Positions 1 to 8,285 of a stretch of 16,165 nucleotides of DNA are shown here, in pieces; within the stretch, counting starts at the first letter, position 1, and each line of letters begins with the position of its first letter. Source of the stretch: Treponema sp. GTDB lineage: Bacteria > Spirochaetota > Spirochaetia > Treponematales > Breznakiellaceae. The DNA lies in assembly GCA_009786675.1 (NCBI GenBank), contig WQRP01000010.1, positions 4,561-20,725 on the forward strand, written 5' to 3'. The translations under genes and the position numbers were made by a program. The notes under the pieces were generated by a model, which saw only the letters and a program-made list of their open reading frames with translations, was not told the origin of the DNA and did no database searches.

Positions 1-2
1 GG

Positions 3-30
3 AAAAAGGACTCCCGGTTCTTTGCACCGG
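3..30 (-). terminator. Possible weak terminator after the rhomboid gene
   Basis: Read on the minus strand, CCGGT and ACCGG form a perfect 5 bp stem (30-26 with 18-14) around a 7 nt loop. After 6 nt comes a run of five T (7-3). It lies about 40 nt past the rhomboid stop codon. The stem is short and the T run does not touch it, so this is a weak candidate. Confidence 0.35.
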
Positions 31-67
31 ATCGTTCTACCTTGCCGCGGAAGTGCGGGGTACGGTT

Positions 68-700
68 CTACCTCATCCTTAGTCTTTTCCAGGGGTTTAT
101 GTTAAACCGCACGACGAAGTAAATCCACGCGAAGGCGAACCCGGCAAGGTGGGTTATGTGGGCGACACCGCTGGTGGTGCGGAAAACCGAGGAAAACAGC
201 TCCAGGACGGTAAAGCCAAGCACCATTATCGGGGCGCGCACGGGCAGTATGCCCCAGATGTAGATTATCGATTCGGGGAAAAGCACCGCGTAGGCAAGGC
301 TGACGGCGAAAACCGCCCCGGACGCGCCCATCAGCCACACCGCGTACTGGCCGGTCAGGAAATAAACGAAAAAGGAAAAGATACCCGCCAAGGCGCCGGT
401 CACGAAGTAGAAAAGCAGGAACTCCTTGCTGCCCATGTAGCGCTCGACCTGGGTTCCGAAAATAAACAGGGCAAGCATGTTGAAAATGATGTGGCCGAAA
501 CCGCCGTGTACAAACATGTAGGTTACGAAGGTCCACACCCAGCCGCTGCGAACGATCATGGCCGGGATCATCGACATGTAAAACATCAGCCTGGTAAAAC
601 CCAGGAACTGCATCAGGACGAAAAAGATAAAGTTTATCCCGATAAGCCAGTAGACCACGTTGTGGTGCTGGTAGCGGAAAGGCTGCCTTATTATCCTCAT
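68..700 (-). CDS. Rhomboid-family intramembrane serine protease
   Basis: Predicted multi-pass inner-membrane protease that cleaves transmembrane substrates within the bilayer; the substrate is unknown. From the ATG at 700 the protein has 210 residues, close to the minimal six-helix rhomboid core. The family signature is visible: HxxxN at H70/N74 (matching the H150/N154 region of GlpG), the catalytic serine in a GASG motif at S127, and the catalytic histidine in THLAG at H184. The frame stays open upstream to 862, but that part is polar, unlike a rhomboid N-terminus, and overlaps the divergent kinase and its promoter. A start at 700 (MRIIRQPFRY) fits better. There is no Shine-Dalgarno; a -10-like box ends 6 nt upstream, suggesting a leaderless start. 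The gene is single and diverges from the kinase at 809. Family assignment is firm; physiological role is unknown. Confidence 0.93.
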   Translation of the reverse strand: MRIIRQPFRYQHHNVVYWLIGINFIFFVLMQFLGFTRLMFYMSMIPAMIVRSGWVWTFVTYMFVHGGFGHIIFNMLALFIFGTQVERYMGSKEFLLFYFVTGALAGIFSFFVYFLTGQYAVWLMGASGAVFAVSLAYAVLFPESIIYIWGILPVRAPIMVLGFTVLELFSSVFRTTSGVAHITHLAGFAFAWIYFVVRFNINPWKRLRMR

Positions 701-706
701 GGATCC

Positions 707-735
707 AGGATAAGGCTTGGAGGCAAGCTCGTCAA
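707..735 (-). promoter_or_regulatory. Candidate sigma70-type promoter for the rhomboid gene
   Basis: On the minus strand a -35 box TTGACG (735-730, 5 of 6 consensus) is separated by 17 bp from a -10-like box TATCCT (712-707, 4 of 6). The -10 box ends 6 nt before the ATG at 700, so transcription would begin at or within 1-2 nt of the start codon. Confidence 0.5.
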
Positions 736-753
736 GCGTTCGGGCCCGGCACG

Positions 754-783
754 TTGACAAGGCATATGCCCCTGGAGTAAAAT
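754..783 (+). promoter_or_regulatory. Sigma70-type promoter for the GAF hybrid kinase
   Basis: A perfect -35 box TTGACA (754-759) is followed after 18 bp by TAAAAT (778-783, 5 of 6). Transcription would start near 790, giving a leader of about 19 nt that contains the Shine-Dalgarno at 794-802. This places the transcript start downstream of the ATG at 782 and supports the GTG start at 809. Confidence 0.75.
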
Positions 784-808
784 GGGAAGACTTGGAGGGA
801 GGAATTTC

Positions 809-3058
809 GTGACGTACGGGACGATTTACGCTTGTGGTTACGCGGGAATGCTTGCTGGCCAACGCGCGGGACCGTCTATAGTCATCATCATGCTTTCGCT
901 ATGGGTATTATCCATAGTTGCCTTGGGCATGACCAGCTTCCGGAAGAACAGAGCCATATTACAGCGCGACAGAATTCTCGACGCAATCAACGTCGCGGTG
1001 TCCACGCTTATAAACGTGGCCTTTGACGAATTCGACGCCGCCCTGAACAAGTCCATGGGCATACTTGCCGAGACGGTGGGCGCCGACCGCATGTCCATCT
1101 GGAAAAACATTAACAGGGACGGCCTGCTGTACTGTTTCATGGTTTCCGAGTGGGCGGACTCAAGCATTCCCAAAAAAGAAATGCGGTTCTACCTGGAGCT
1201 GTCGTATGACGGGGATCTGCCCGGCTGGGAGGAGACGCTTTCCAAGGGCGAGTGCATAAGGAGCCTGACTCAAACCATGGGGCCGGACCAGCGCAGAATC
1301 CTGGATCGAAGGGGCGCGCTGTCGATTATCGTGATGCCCGTGTTCGTGCACGACAGGTTTTGGGGCTGCGCCATCCTGGAAAACTGCAGGGCCAAGAAGC
1401 TGTTCCCCAAAAACGTGGAGTCGGTCCTTAGGTCGGGCAGCCTGTCGATAGCCAACGCCGTTATACGCCAGGGGATGACGCAGGAGGTCTACAACGCCTC
1501 GACCAAGCTTCAGGACGCGCTTGAGAAAGCCCAAAGCGCGAGCCGTGCGAAAAGCGAGTTCCTGGCAAAAATGAGCCACGAGATCCGCACGCCGATGAAC
1601 GCCATAATAGGCATGGCCGAGCTGGCCCTGCGCGCCGACAGCCTGGACACCGCCCAGGAATGCCTGCTTACCGTCAAGCAGGCGGGAACGAACCTGCTTT
1701 CCATCATCAACGACATCCTGGACATCTCGAAGGTTGAAAAGGGCAAGCTGGAAATCATACCGCTGGAATACCAGTTTTCCTCGATGCTGAACGACGTAAT
1801 CAGCATAATCCGAATGAAGTCGCTGGACTCGCACATCTGCTTTGTCGTCAAGGTGGACGGCGGCATCCCGAACTCGCTGCTGGGGGACGAGGTAAGGGTG
1901 CGCCAGGTGCTGCTGAACCTTCTTGGCAACGCGGTAAAGTATACGGAAAGCGGCGGCCACGTCTCGCTGAGCGTCAAGGGGGTCGCCGGCGAAAGCGGGG
2001 ACAAGATAAACCTGATGATTGACATCTCGGACACCGGCCAGGGCATAAGGGAAGAGGACATTAACGGCCTGTTCGTCGAGTACTCCCAGTTTGACAGGGA
2101 AAAAAACAGGGACAAGGAAAGCACCGGCCTTGGGCTGGCCATTACCTGGCACATAGTGAAGGCAATGGACGGGCATATCGGGGTGTGTTCCGACTACGGA
2201 AAGGGCAGCACGTTTACGGTGACCCTTCCGCAGATCGTGCGCTCCAGCAAGCCGCTTGGCTACGTGGAGAACGCCGGCGGGAAAAGCGTCCTTGTGTGCG
2301 AAAAGCGGGACGTCTACGCGGATTCGCTGGTCTTCGCGGCGGAAAGCCTTGGGGTTGGCTGCGCGCGGATTTCCGACGATTCCAACCTGCTGGAAAACCT
2401 TGCCAACGGCAAGCACACGGTCGCCTTTATCTCGTTCGCGATGTACAGCAGAAATATCCGGGCGATAATGTCCCTTAAGACCGAGACCAAGCTGGTGATC
2501 CTGACGGAGTTCGGCGAGACGGTCCCGGAAAAGAACCTTACGATCCTGGCCATGCCGGTGTATTCGTTGTCCGTGGCGAACGTGCTTAACGGAAAGCATG
2601 AAAACTATTCCTACAGCGGCAACGCCAGGTTCGACGGCAGCTTTACCGCGCCCGAGGCAAACATTCTTGTGGTTGACGACGTCCTGACGAACCTAAAAGT
2701 GGTCAAGGGACTGCTTTCCCCTTACGGGATGCAGGTCAGCATGTGCAAAAGCGGGGAGATGGCGCTGGACGCGGTAAAGGCCAACCGTTACGACGTGATA
2801 TTCATGGATCACCTTATGCCCGGCATGGACGGCGTGGAAACCACCGAGCGGATAAGGGAGCTTGGCGCCGAGGACGGTTATTTTTCCAAGGTGCCGATAG
2901 TGGCGCTGACCGCCAACGCCGTAACCGGGATGCGCGAGTTTTTCCTGGGGAACGGCTTCAGCGACTTTATGTCCAAGCCCGTGGACGTGGTAAAGCTGAA
3001 CAGCGTCCTGGAAAGATGGATCCCCAAGGAAAAACAGCAAAAGCTGGCGGCGAGCTAG
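809..3058 (+). CDS. Membrane-anchored GAF-domain hybrid histidine kinase with a degenerate and an intact receiver
   Basis: Signalling kinase that autophosphorylates on histidine and passes the phosphate to its own receiver. From GTG at 809 it has 749 residues: one transmembrane helix (about 23-44), a GAF-like sensor (about 55-225), a coiled coil, HisKA with H257 in SHEIRTP, and HATPase_c with N374, the DTG box at D408 and the G2 box near 438-443. A degenerate receiver follows (about 490-590), then an intact receiver with D623/D624, phospho-acceptor D667, T701 and K723. The first in-frame ATG (782) lies inside the -10 box. GTG 809 is preceded by GGAGGGAGG at 794-802, which decides the start. 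No HPt domain is present, so an outside HPt must finish any relay. The gene ends tail to tail with dus, sharing a CTAG. The ligand is unknown. Confidence 0.93.
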   Translation: MTYGTIYACGYAGMLAGQRAGPSIVIIMLSLWVLSIVALGMTSFRKNRAILQRDRILDAINVAVSTLINVAFDEFDAALNKSMGILAETVGADRMSIWKNINRDGLLYCFMVSEWADSSIPKKEMRFYLELSYDGDLPGWEETLSKGECIRSLTQTMGPDQRRILDRRGALSIIVMPVFVHDRFWGCAILENCRAKKLFPKNVESVLRSGSLSIANAVIRQGMTQEVYNASTKLQDALEKAQSASRAKSEFLAKMSHEIRTPMNAIIGMAELALRADSLDTAQECLLTVKQAGTNLLSIINDILDISKVEKGKLEIIPLEYQFSSMLNDVISIIRMKSLDSHICFVVKVDGGIPNSLLGDEVRVRQVLLNLLGNAVKYTESGGHVSLSVKGVAGESGDKINLMIDISDTGQGIREEDINGLFVEYSQFDREKNRDKESTGLGLAITWHIVKAMDGHIGVCSDYGKGSTFTVTLPQIVRSSKPLGYVENAGGKSVLVCEKRDVYADSLVFAAESLGVGCARISDDSNLLENLANGKHTVAFISFAMYSRNIRAIMSLKTETKLVILTEFGETVPEKNLTILAMPVYSLSVANVLNGKHENYSYSGNARFDGSFTAPEANILVVDDVLTNLKVVKGLLSPYGMQVSMCKSGEMALDAVKANRYDVIFMDHLMPGMDGVETTERIRELGAEDGYFSKVPIVALTANAVTGMREFFLGNGFSDFMSKPVDVVKLNSVLERWIPKEKQQKLAAS

Positions 3059-4074
3059 TAAACCCCGGCCTGTAGGATCTTCCGGTAGTCGTCGATGGTC
3101 TGCGCGCGGACCGCCCGTTCCCGCACCGCCGCCGCGCCCTGCATACCCTTGGTGTAGGCGCAGAACTGTTTTCGCATTTCCAGGCACGCCGGGCGCTCGC
3201 CGATGTCCGCCGCAAGTAACTCCAGGTGACGAAACGCCGTCGCCATTCTTTCGGCAAAGGGCGCCTGTTCCCATTCCCCGGTTTCCAGCAGGGAGCGCGT
3301 CGCCGAAAAAACAAAGGGATTGCCCATCGCGCCCCGGGCGAACATTACCGCCGCGCAGCCCGTTTCCCGCAACATGCGCTCCGCGTCCTCCGGCGCGTAC
3401 AGATCCCCGGATCCAGTAACCGGCACCGACAGCCGCGAGGCAAGGTCGGCGATGTGCGTCCAGTCGCTCTTGCCGCCGTATCCCTGGCTTCGGGTCCTGG
3501 GGTGCAGGCTTACCATGGAAGCGCCGGCCTCCACGGCGACGCGGGCGCACTCGGCGTAGTTTATCGAGCCGAAGTCCCAGCCGGAGCGCATCTTTATCGT
3601 CACAGGCACCCCCCCAAGGGCCTCGCGGGACGCCCGGACGGCCGCCTCGACAACCCTGCCCATCGTCGCGGGATCCTTCATCAGGGCCGATCCGGCGTTG
3701 TTCTTTACGACCTTTGGCACCGGGCATCCGGAGTTGATGTCAACCGCGTCGGGTCTTAACGGGGCCAGCAACAGCGCCGCCCTGTAGATCGCCTCGGGGT
3801 TCCCGGCGAAAAGCTGGACGGCGTAACGCTTTTCGTTGCGGGCCCGGCTTACAATGCTTACCGAGCTTGCGACCCCCTCCCCCCCGGCAAGGCCATAATG
3901 GGCGGGGTTGCGGTACAGGGATTCCGCCGAGACAAGCTCGGTAAAGGAAAAACTGGCCCCCCGCTCGACGCACAGCGATCGGAAGCTGGGGTTGGAATAA
4001 CCGGCCACCGGCGCGACAAAGAGATTGCCCCCAAGTTCCAGGCCGCCGATTTTAACGGGGCGGTAAAGGCTCAC
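3055..4074 (-). CDS. dus: tRNA-dihydrouridine synthase (DusB-like)
   Basis: FMN-dependent enzyme that reduces selected uridines in tRNA to dihydrouridine with NADPH. At 339 residues it has the usual family length. Visible landmarks are the N-terminal [13 protein letters not shown] segment of the TIM barrel, catalytic C117 in INSGCP, K161 in the KMRSGW segment, H191 in HPRTR, and the phosphate-binding SGD and ARGAMGNPF loops. It starts with GTG at 4074, which overlaps the TGA of the upstream kinase by 4 nt (GTGA), so it is probably translationally coupled and the last gene of the glyS-kinase-dus operon. No terminator separates it from the convergent kinase, as both TAG stops lie in one CTAG. 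The DusB-like assignment rests on overall resemblance; which tRNA position it modifies cannot be told. Confidence 0.93.
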   Translation of the reverse strand: MSLYRPVKIGGLELGGNLFVAPVAGYSNPSFRSLCVERGASFSFTELVSAESLYRNPAHYGLAGGEGVASSVSIVSRARNEKRYAVQLFAGNPEAIYRAALLLAPLRPDAVDINSGCPVPKVVKNNAGSALMKDPATMGRVVEAAVRASREALGGVPVTIKMRSGWDFGSINYAECARVAVEAGASMVSLHPRTRSQGYGGKSDWTHIADLASRLSVPVTGSGDLYAPEDAERMLRETGCAAVMFARGAMGNPFVFSATRSLLETGEWEQAPFAERMATAFRHLELLAADIGERPACLEMRKQFCAYTKGMQGAAAVRERAVRAQTIDDYRKILQAGVY

Positions 4075-6863
4075 TCCAGAGTCCCCACAATCGACTCGAC
4101 GCGCTCATGGATCGCGTCGAAATTGGACAGGTGCGACTGCTCCGTTACCCACTGCCCCAAATCCGGAAAGGATTCGTAACTAAAGGCGTCCAGGCTTTCG
4201 GCCGCCTTTCTAAGCCCAAGCATGTCGTAGCTTTCGCAGGCCCTAAGTATCTCCCGCAGAACCTCCGGATCTGGGCGTTCCCTTTCCGGTTTTTCCTCGA
4301 CCGATTCGTCCGCCGAAACGTCCTCCAGAAAAAACGCGATGTCGGCGACAAGCTTTTCGGCGGCCTCGACGAACGCGGCGTTGTTGGCGCGTATGTACCC
4401 CCGGTCCCCCCTGGCGGCGGCCTTTTCCATATCGTCCGCCATCGCCCCCAGACTTTCCGCCCCGATGCTCTTGCCGGATCCCCTAAGGCCGTGAACCGCG
4501 ATTCGATACGACTCGGAATCGCCCCGGGAATTCTTTAGCACGCTTATCTTCGTCGGGGTGTGCCTAACGAACGACCTAAGCACCGCAAGGTAGGAATTTT
4601 TGTCGTTCTGAAGAACGGCAAAACCCTGGGCCAGGTTAAGCCCGGGGATCGTATGGCTGTTCAGGAACCGCGAGGCTTCCTCCCTGGACTTTCCGGTGTT
4701 TGCCTCCAGGTGCGGCAGCCCCCTTTCCTTTTCCCTGTTCCGGACCCATTGGTTCAGCACCTGGTCCAGCCTAAGCACGTCGATGGGCTTCGAAAGAAAA
4801 GCCTGGAAGCCGTTCCTTAGGTACAGCTCGTCGTTGCCCGCCAGGGCGTTGGCCGTCATCGCGATTATCGGGATCGTTTTGGCGTACTCGTTGCCGGTTT
4901 CCTCGCGAATCGCTTTCGCCGCCTGCATACCGTTTACGCCGGGCATCATGTGGTCCATGAATATCGCGTCGTAGCGAATCTTTCCGTCAAGAACCAGATC
5001 TATGGCCTCGCCGCCCGATTCCGCCGTGTCCACGTTGATCTTGTACGATTTAAGCAAACCCTTGGCTATGTCCAGGTTGCTCGGCACGTCGTCCACAACA
5101 AGAACCCTGGCGTAGGACATGTTCGCCCGGATAAAATCCTGGTTTTGGACGTGGCGCTGGGCCGAATAACGAAACTGCGAAAGGTTTTTCGCGGTGTCCT
5201 CGCCGATAACCTCGTCCCCGGCCGCCTTGTGCAAAAATTCCACGGTAAAGGACGAGCCCCTAAGGTAATCGCTTTCCACCGTGATCGAGCCGCCCATCAT
5301 CTCCACAAGCCTCTTGGTTATCGAAAGCCCCAGGCCCGTCCCCCCGGCGTAATAATTGGCCCTGACGTTAACCTGCGAGTAGTCCTTAAAAAGCTTGCCC
5401 TGGTCCTCCCTGCGAATGCCGATCCCGGTGTCCCTGATCGTGCTGGTTATCCTGACAATGTCTTCCTCCCTGGCGCAGCAAATGCTCCATTCGACGGATC
5501 CGTCGTCGGTGTACTTGAAGGCGTTGGAAAGAAGATTGTTGAAGATTTGCTTGACCCTAAGCTCGTCGCCAACCAGCCTGACGGGAATGTCCCCGTTGAC
5601 GCTAAGGCGGAACCGCACGGGCTTGCTGCCAAGGCGGATTATGTTAAGCTGGATCGTGTCGTTGATCATGTTGGGGACGTCGTACATCACCGGGACAAGG
5701 GACAGCTTGCCGAACTCGATTTTAGATATGTCCAAAATATCGTTGACAATTCCCAGCATGGTCATGCCCGCGCCGTGAATTTTTTCGACGTTGGCGAAGG
5801 AATCCCCCCGCAGTTTCGTGCCGCCAAGCTCCATTTCCGAAAGGCCGATTATCGCGCTTAACGGGGTCCGCATCTCGTGGCTCATGTTTGCCAGGAACTG
5901 CGTTTTCGAACGCGAGGCCGTCTCCGCCGCGGTTTTCAGATTCTCCATTTCCTCGTAGGGCTTGGCGATAAGCTCGGCGGCGAATATCGTGGCAATAATA
6001 CCAATGATTATGATTGCCAAGGCGATGGCAAGAAGCACCTTACGGACCTGGAAAAGCGGGGTTTCCGCAAGCGGCGCGACTACCGCCACCGACCAGTTGT
6101 CGGTCCCCTGGATGGAATGAAAGGCAGTAAACTGCTGCCGCCCCGAAAATTCGAACCGCTCGACGCCCTCGTCGTACTCGGAGATGGTCCTGTGCACCTG
6201 CCGGTGCCCGCCGGGGTGCTGCCTTCCCCATTCAATGTATTCGCGCCGTTCCTGTATGCGGTAATGGTACCGGTTGCCGGCGATGTGCGCCCCCCGTTGA
6301 TCCAGGACGAAAATACTGCTGGTCTCCCAAATGCCGTAGGGCAAAAGAAATTCCGAAAGGTGCAGCCCGGGCAGCGTGGCGACAAAAACGCGACCGGTGC
6401 CGGCGGGAGCCCATATCCGCATGACAAGCCCCCCCCGGGGGGTATGCAAGGTGGAAGTGATAACGGTTTCCCCGGCGAACGCCCGCCTGGCATAGGAATT
6501 TGACCTGTCGTAGTCCACGGGCTTGGTGTCCGGATCGCCGGCATGAACCGTCACGCCCTCCAGCTCCACCACCGAAAACGACAGGTACGAAGGATGCCGC
6601 GTAAGCTTCTCGTTCAGAACCGCCTGAAGATCCCCCCCGGCCATGCCGACCTGCTCGGCGATAAGACTCGCCTCTTCCTTTAGCCTGCCGATCTCCGAGG
6701 AAAGCATCCCCGAGGCCATTCTGCTTACCGAAAGAAGCGTGGTCTTGACAACATCCATGAAGCGAAAATTGCTGACAAGCAGCCCCACCCCCAGCGTGGA
6801 GCCGGTTATGAAAAGCACAATCCCGATAATTATCAGGATAATTTTCCTTCGCACCGAAAGCAT
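4071..6863 (-). CDS. Hybrid sensor histidine kinase with periplasmic sensor, receiver and HPt domain
   Basis: Inner-membrane phosphorelay kinase of 930 residues. Order: TM1 (about 8-31), an extracytoplasmic sensor of about 240 residues that resembles Cache/PDC sensors in placement only, TM2 (about 276-298), HisKA with H329 in SHEMRTP, HATPase_c with N447 and the DTG box at D478, a receiver with D591/D592 and phospho-acceptor D637, then an HPt domain with H791 in HGLRGSGKSIGA. About 70 further residues rich in charged helices follow. All four phosphotransfer steps except the final output regulator are therefore in one chain. The ATG at 6863 lies 3 nt after the glycyl-tRNA synthetase stop, and the TGA overlaps the dus GTG. 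A CCCCCCGGGGGGGG stretch falls in the sensor at codons 142-145. No response regulator is nearby, so the output is unknown. Confidence 0.93.
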   Translation of the reverse strand: MLSVRRKIILIIIGIVLFITGSTLGVGLLVSNFRFMDVVKTTLLSVSRMASGMLSSEIGRLKEEASLIAEQVGMAGGDLQAVLNEKLTRHPSYLSFSVVELEGVTVHAGDPDTKPVDYDRSNSYARRAFAGETVITSTLHTPRGGLVMRIWAPAGTGRVFVATLPGLHLSEFLLPYGIWETSSIFVLDQRGAHIAGNRYHYRIQERREYIEWGRQHPGGHRQVHRTISEYDEGVERFEFSGRQQFTAFHSIQGTDNWSVAVVAPLAETPLFQVRKVLLAIALAIIIIGIIATIFAAELIAKPYEEMENLKTAAETASRSKTQFLANMSHEMRTPLSAIIGLSEMELGGTKLRGDSFANVEKIHGAGMTMLGIVNDILDISKIEFGKLSLVPVMYDVPNMINDTIQLNIIRLGSKPVRFRLSVNGDIPVRLVGDELRVKQIFNNLLSNAFKYTDDGSVEWSICCAREEDIVRITSTIRDTGIGIRREDQGKLFKDYSQVNVRANYYAGGTGLGLSITKRLVEMMGGSITVESDYLRGSSFTVEFLHKAAGDEVIGEDTAKNLSQFRYSAQRHVQNQDFIRANMSYARVLVVDDVPSNLDIAKGLLKSYKINVDTAESGGEAIDLVLDGKIRYDAIFMDHMMPGVNGMQAAKAIREETGNEYAKTIPIIAMTANALAGNDELYLRNGFQAFLSKPIDVLRLDQVLNQWVRNREKERGLPHLEANTGKSREEASRFLNSHTIPGLNLAQGFAVLQNDKNSYLAVLRSFVRHTPTKISVLKNSRGDSESYRIAVHGLRGSGKSIGAESLGAMADDMEKAAARGDRGYIRANNAAFVEAAEKLVADIAFFLEDVSADESVEEKPERERPDPEVLREILRACESYDMLGLRKAAESLDAFSYESFPDLGQWVTEQSHLSNFDAIHERVESIVGTLE

Positions 6864-6866
6864 TGG

Positions 6867-8240
6867 CTAGCGCTCCCGTTTGTATGCCCTGATCTCCTCC
6901 CGAAGTCGCGCGGCAAGTTCCCCCTTTGGAATTCGCACCTGCTCCATGGAATCGCGGAACCTTAGCGTGACGGTGCCGTCCTCCTTGGTCTGGTAGTCAA
7001 CCGTGACGCAGAAAGGCGTGCCCGCCTCGTCCTGGCGGCGATAGCGGCGACCGATGGCCCCGCCCTGGTCGTAGTCGGTGGCGAAGTCCTCTTTAAGCTC
7101 GCCCTGGATATCCCGCGCCAGTTCGGCAAGGCCGTCCTTCTTCATGAGCGGCAGCAGCGCGACGGTAATCGGCGCCAGGCTGGGATGGAAGCGCAGTACC
7201 GTCCGCCAGTCGTCGTCGTTGCCCTTGTCCGCGACCTTTTCCTCATCGTAGGCGTCGCACAGAATCATCAACAGGGTTCGCGTGAGCCCCGCCGAGGTCT
7301 CGATTATGTAGGGGATGTACCGCTCGTTGCCCGCGTCCTGGTCGATGTACTGCATGTCCTTGCCGGAGTACTCGGTGTGCCGCTTAAGGTCGAAGTCGGT
7401 GCGGTTGTGCACCCCTTCCAGTTCCCGCCAGCCCATGGGGAAAAGGTACTGGATGTCGTATGCGTCCTTGGCGTAGTGGGCAAGCTCGTCCGACCCGTGC
7501 CGGTGCCAGCGCAGGTGGTCCATTTTAACGCCCATTTTCTCGTAGTAGGCCCAGCGCCGCTTGCGCCACTCGTCGAACCATTCCTCGTCGCTGCCCGGCT
7601 TTACGAAAAACTGCATCTCAAGCTGCTCGAACTCGCAGGTGCGGAAGATAAAGTTTTTGGTGACGATCTCGTTGCGGAACGCCTTGCCGATCTGGGCGAT
7701 GCCGAAGGGGATCTTCATCCGGTTGGACTGGATTATGTTCTTGTAGTTGACGTATATCCCCTGCGCCGTTTCCGGCCGCAGGTAGATGACGCTGGCGCTG
7801 TCCTCCGCCGCGCCGATGTGGGTCTTGAACATCAGGTTGAACTTGCGGGTGTCGGTCATCTCGCCGCCGCAGTCCGGGCATTTCCTTGCCGCCAGGTTTT
7901 CCTCGGGTATCAGATCCTCGCGGAAGCGGGCCTTGCACTTCTTGCAGTCCACCAGGGGATCGGTAAAGTTCTCGACGTGGCCGGAGGCCTCCCAAGTGCG
8001 CGGGTGCATAAGGATCGCCGAATCGAGCCCCACGATGTCGTCGTGAAGCCGGGTCATCTCCTTCCACCAGGCCCCCGCTATGCGGTTTTTCAGTTCTATG
8101 CCCAAGGGCCCGTAGTCCCAGGCCCCGCCCTGTCCGCCGTAAATCTCCGAGGACTGGAACACGAAACCGCGCCGCTTGGCCAGCGAGGTGATTTTCTCCA
8201 TCGTGGCCTTTCCACTGTATTCGTTCAATTGCTCTGCCAT
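6867..8240 (-). CDS. glyS: Glycyl-tRNA synthetase, alpha2 homodimeric type
   Basis: Class II aminoacyl-tRNA synthetase that charges tRNA-Gly. At 457 residues it has the normal length for the homodimeric form. Visible are the N-terminal RRGFVFQSSEIYGG and WDYGPLG segments, a zinc-binding C99/C102 and C121/C124 pair of CxxC motifs, RPETAQGIY, motif 2 around FRNEI with the FxFRTxEFEQ-like segment (190-207), motif 3 GLTRTLL (318-324), and the C-terminal anticodon-binding domain. Two starts are possible. ATG 8240 has no Shine-Dalgarno but lies 7 nt after a perfect TATAAT, as in a leaderless gene. ATG 8201 has GGAAAGG 5 nt upstream and would give 444 residues. The gene heads the synthetase-kinase-dus cluster, 45 nt after the AraC gene. 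No T-box leader is present. Confidence 0.96.
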   Translation of the reverse strand: MAEQLNEYSGKATMEKITSLAKRRGFVFQSSEIYGGQGGAWDYGPLGIELKNRIAGAWWKEMTRLHDDIVGLDSAILMHPRTWEASGHVENFTDPLVDCKKCKARFREDLIPEENLAARKCPDCGGEMTDTRKFNLMFKTHIGAAEDSASVIYLRPETAQGIYVNYKNIIQSNRMKIPFGIAQIGKAFRNEIVTKNFIFRTCEFEQLEMQFFVKPGSDEEWFDEWRKRRWAYYEKMGVKMDHLRWHRHGSDELAHYAKDAYDIQYLFPMGWRELEGVHNRTDFDLKRHTEYSGKDMQYIDQDAGNERYIPYIIETSAGLTRTLLMILCDAYDEEKVADKGNDDDWRTVLRFHPSLAPITVALLPLMKKDGLAELARDIQGELKEDFATDYDQGGAIGRRYRRQDEAGTPFCVTVDYQTKEDGTVTLRFRDSMEQVRIPKGELAARLREEIRAYKRER

Positions 8241-8247
8241 GGGTGTA

Positions 8248-8253
8248 ATTATA
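8248..8253 (-). promoter_or_regulatory. Perfect -10 box upstream of glycyl-tRNA synthetase
   Basis: TATAAT on the minus strand at 8253-8248, ending 7 nt before ATG 8240. No good -35 box lies at 16-19 bp. Just upstream a weak hairpin (AGGGCG with CGCCCT, 8287-8282 with 8265-8260, 16 nt loop) follows the AraC stop and could loosely insulate the two genes. Confidence 0.5.
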
Positions 8254-8285
8254 GTGGAAAGGGCGCTCTTTGGGGAACCGTCGCC

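Noticed and set aside
782..808. ATG 782 as start of the GAF hybrid kinase
   Set aside because: It overlaps the -10 box, so it would not be on the transcript; GTG 809 has a strong GGAGGGAGG site.
1160..2599. Long minus-strand open frame opposite the GAF kinase
   Set aside because: It is the antisense shadow of a GC-rich gene; the protein has no recognisable domain and the plus frame is a clear kinase.
8241..8285. T-box or other riboswitch before glycyl-tRNA synthetase
   Set aside because: The gap to the AraC gene is only 45 nt and holds a -10 box and a weak hairpin; there is no T-box sequence or antiterminator.
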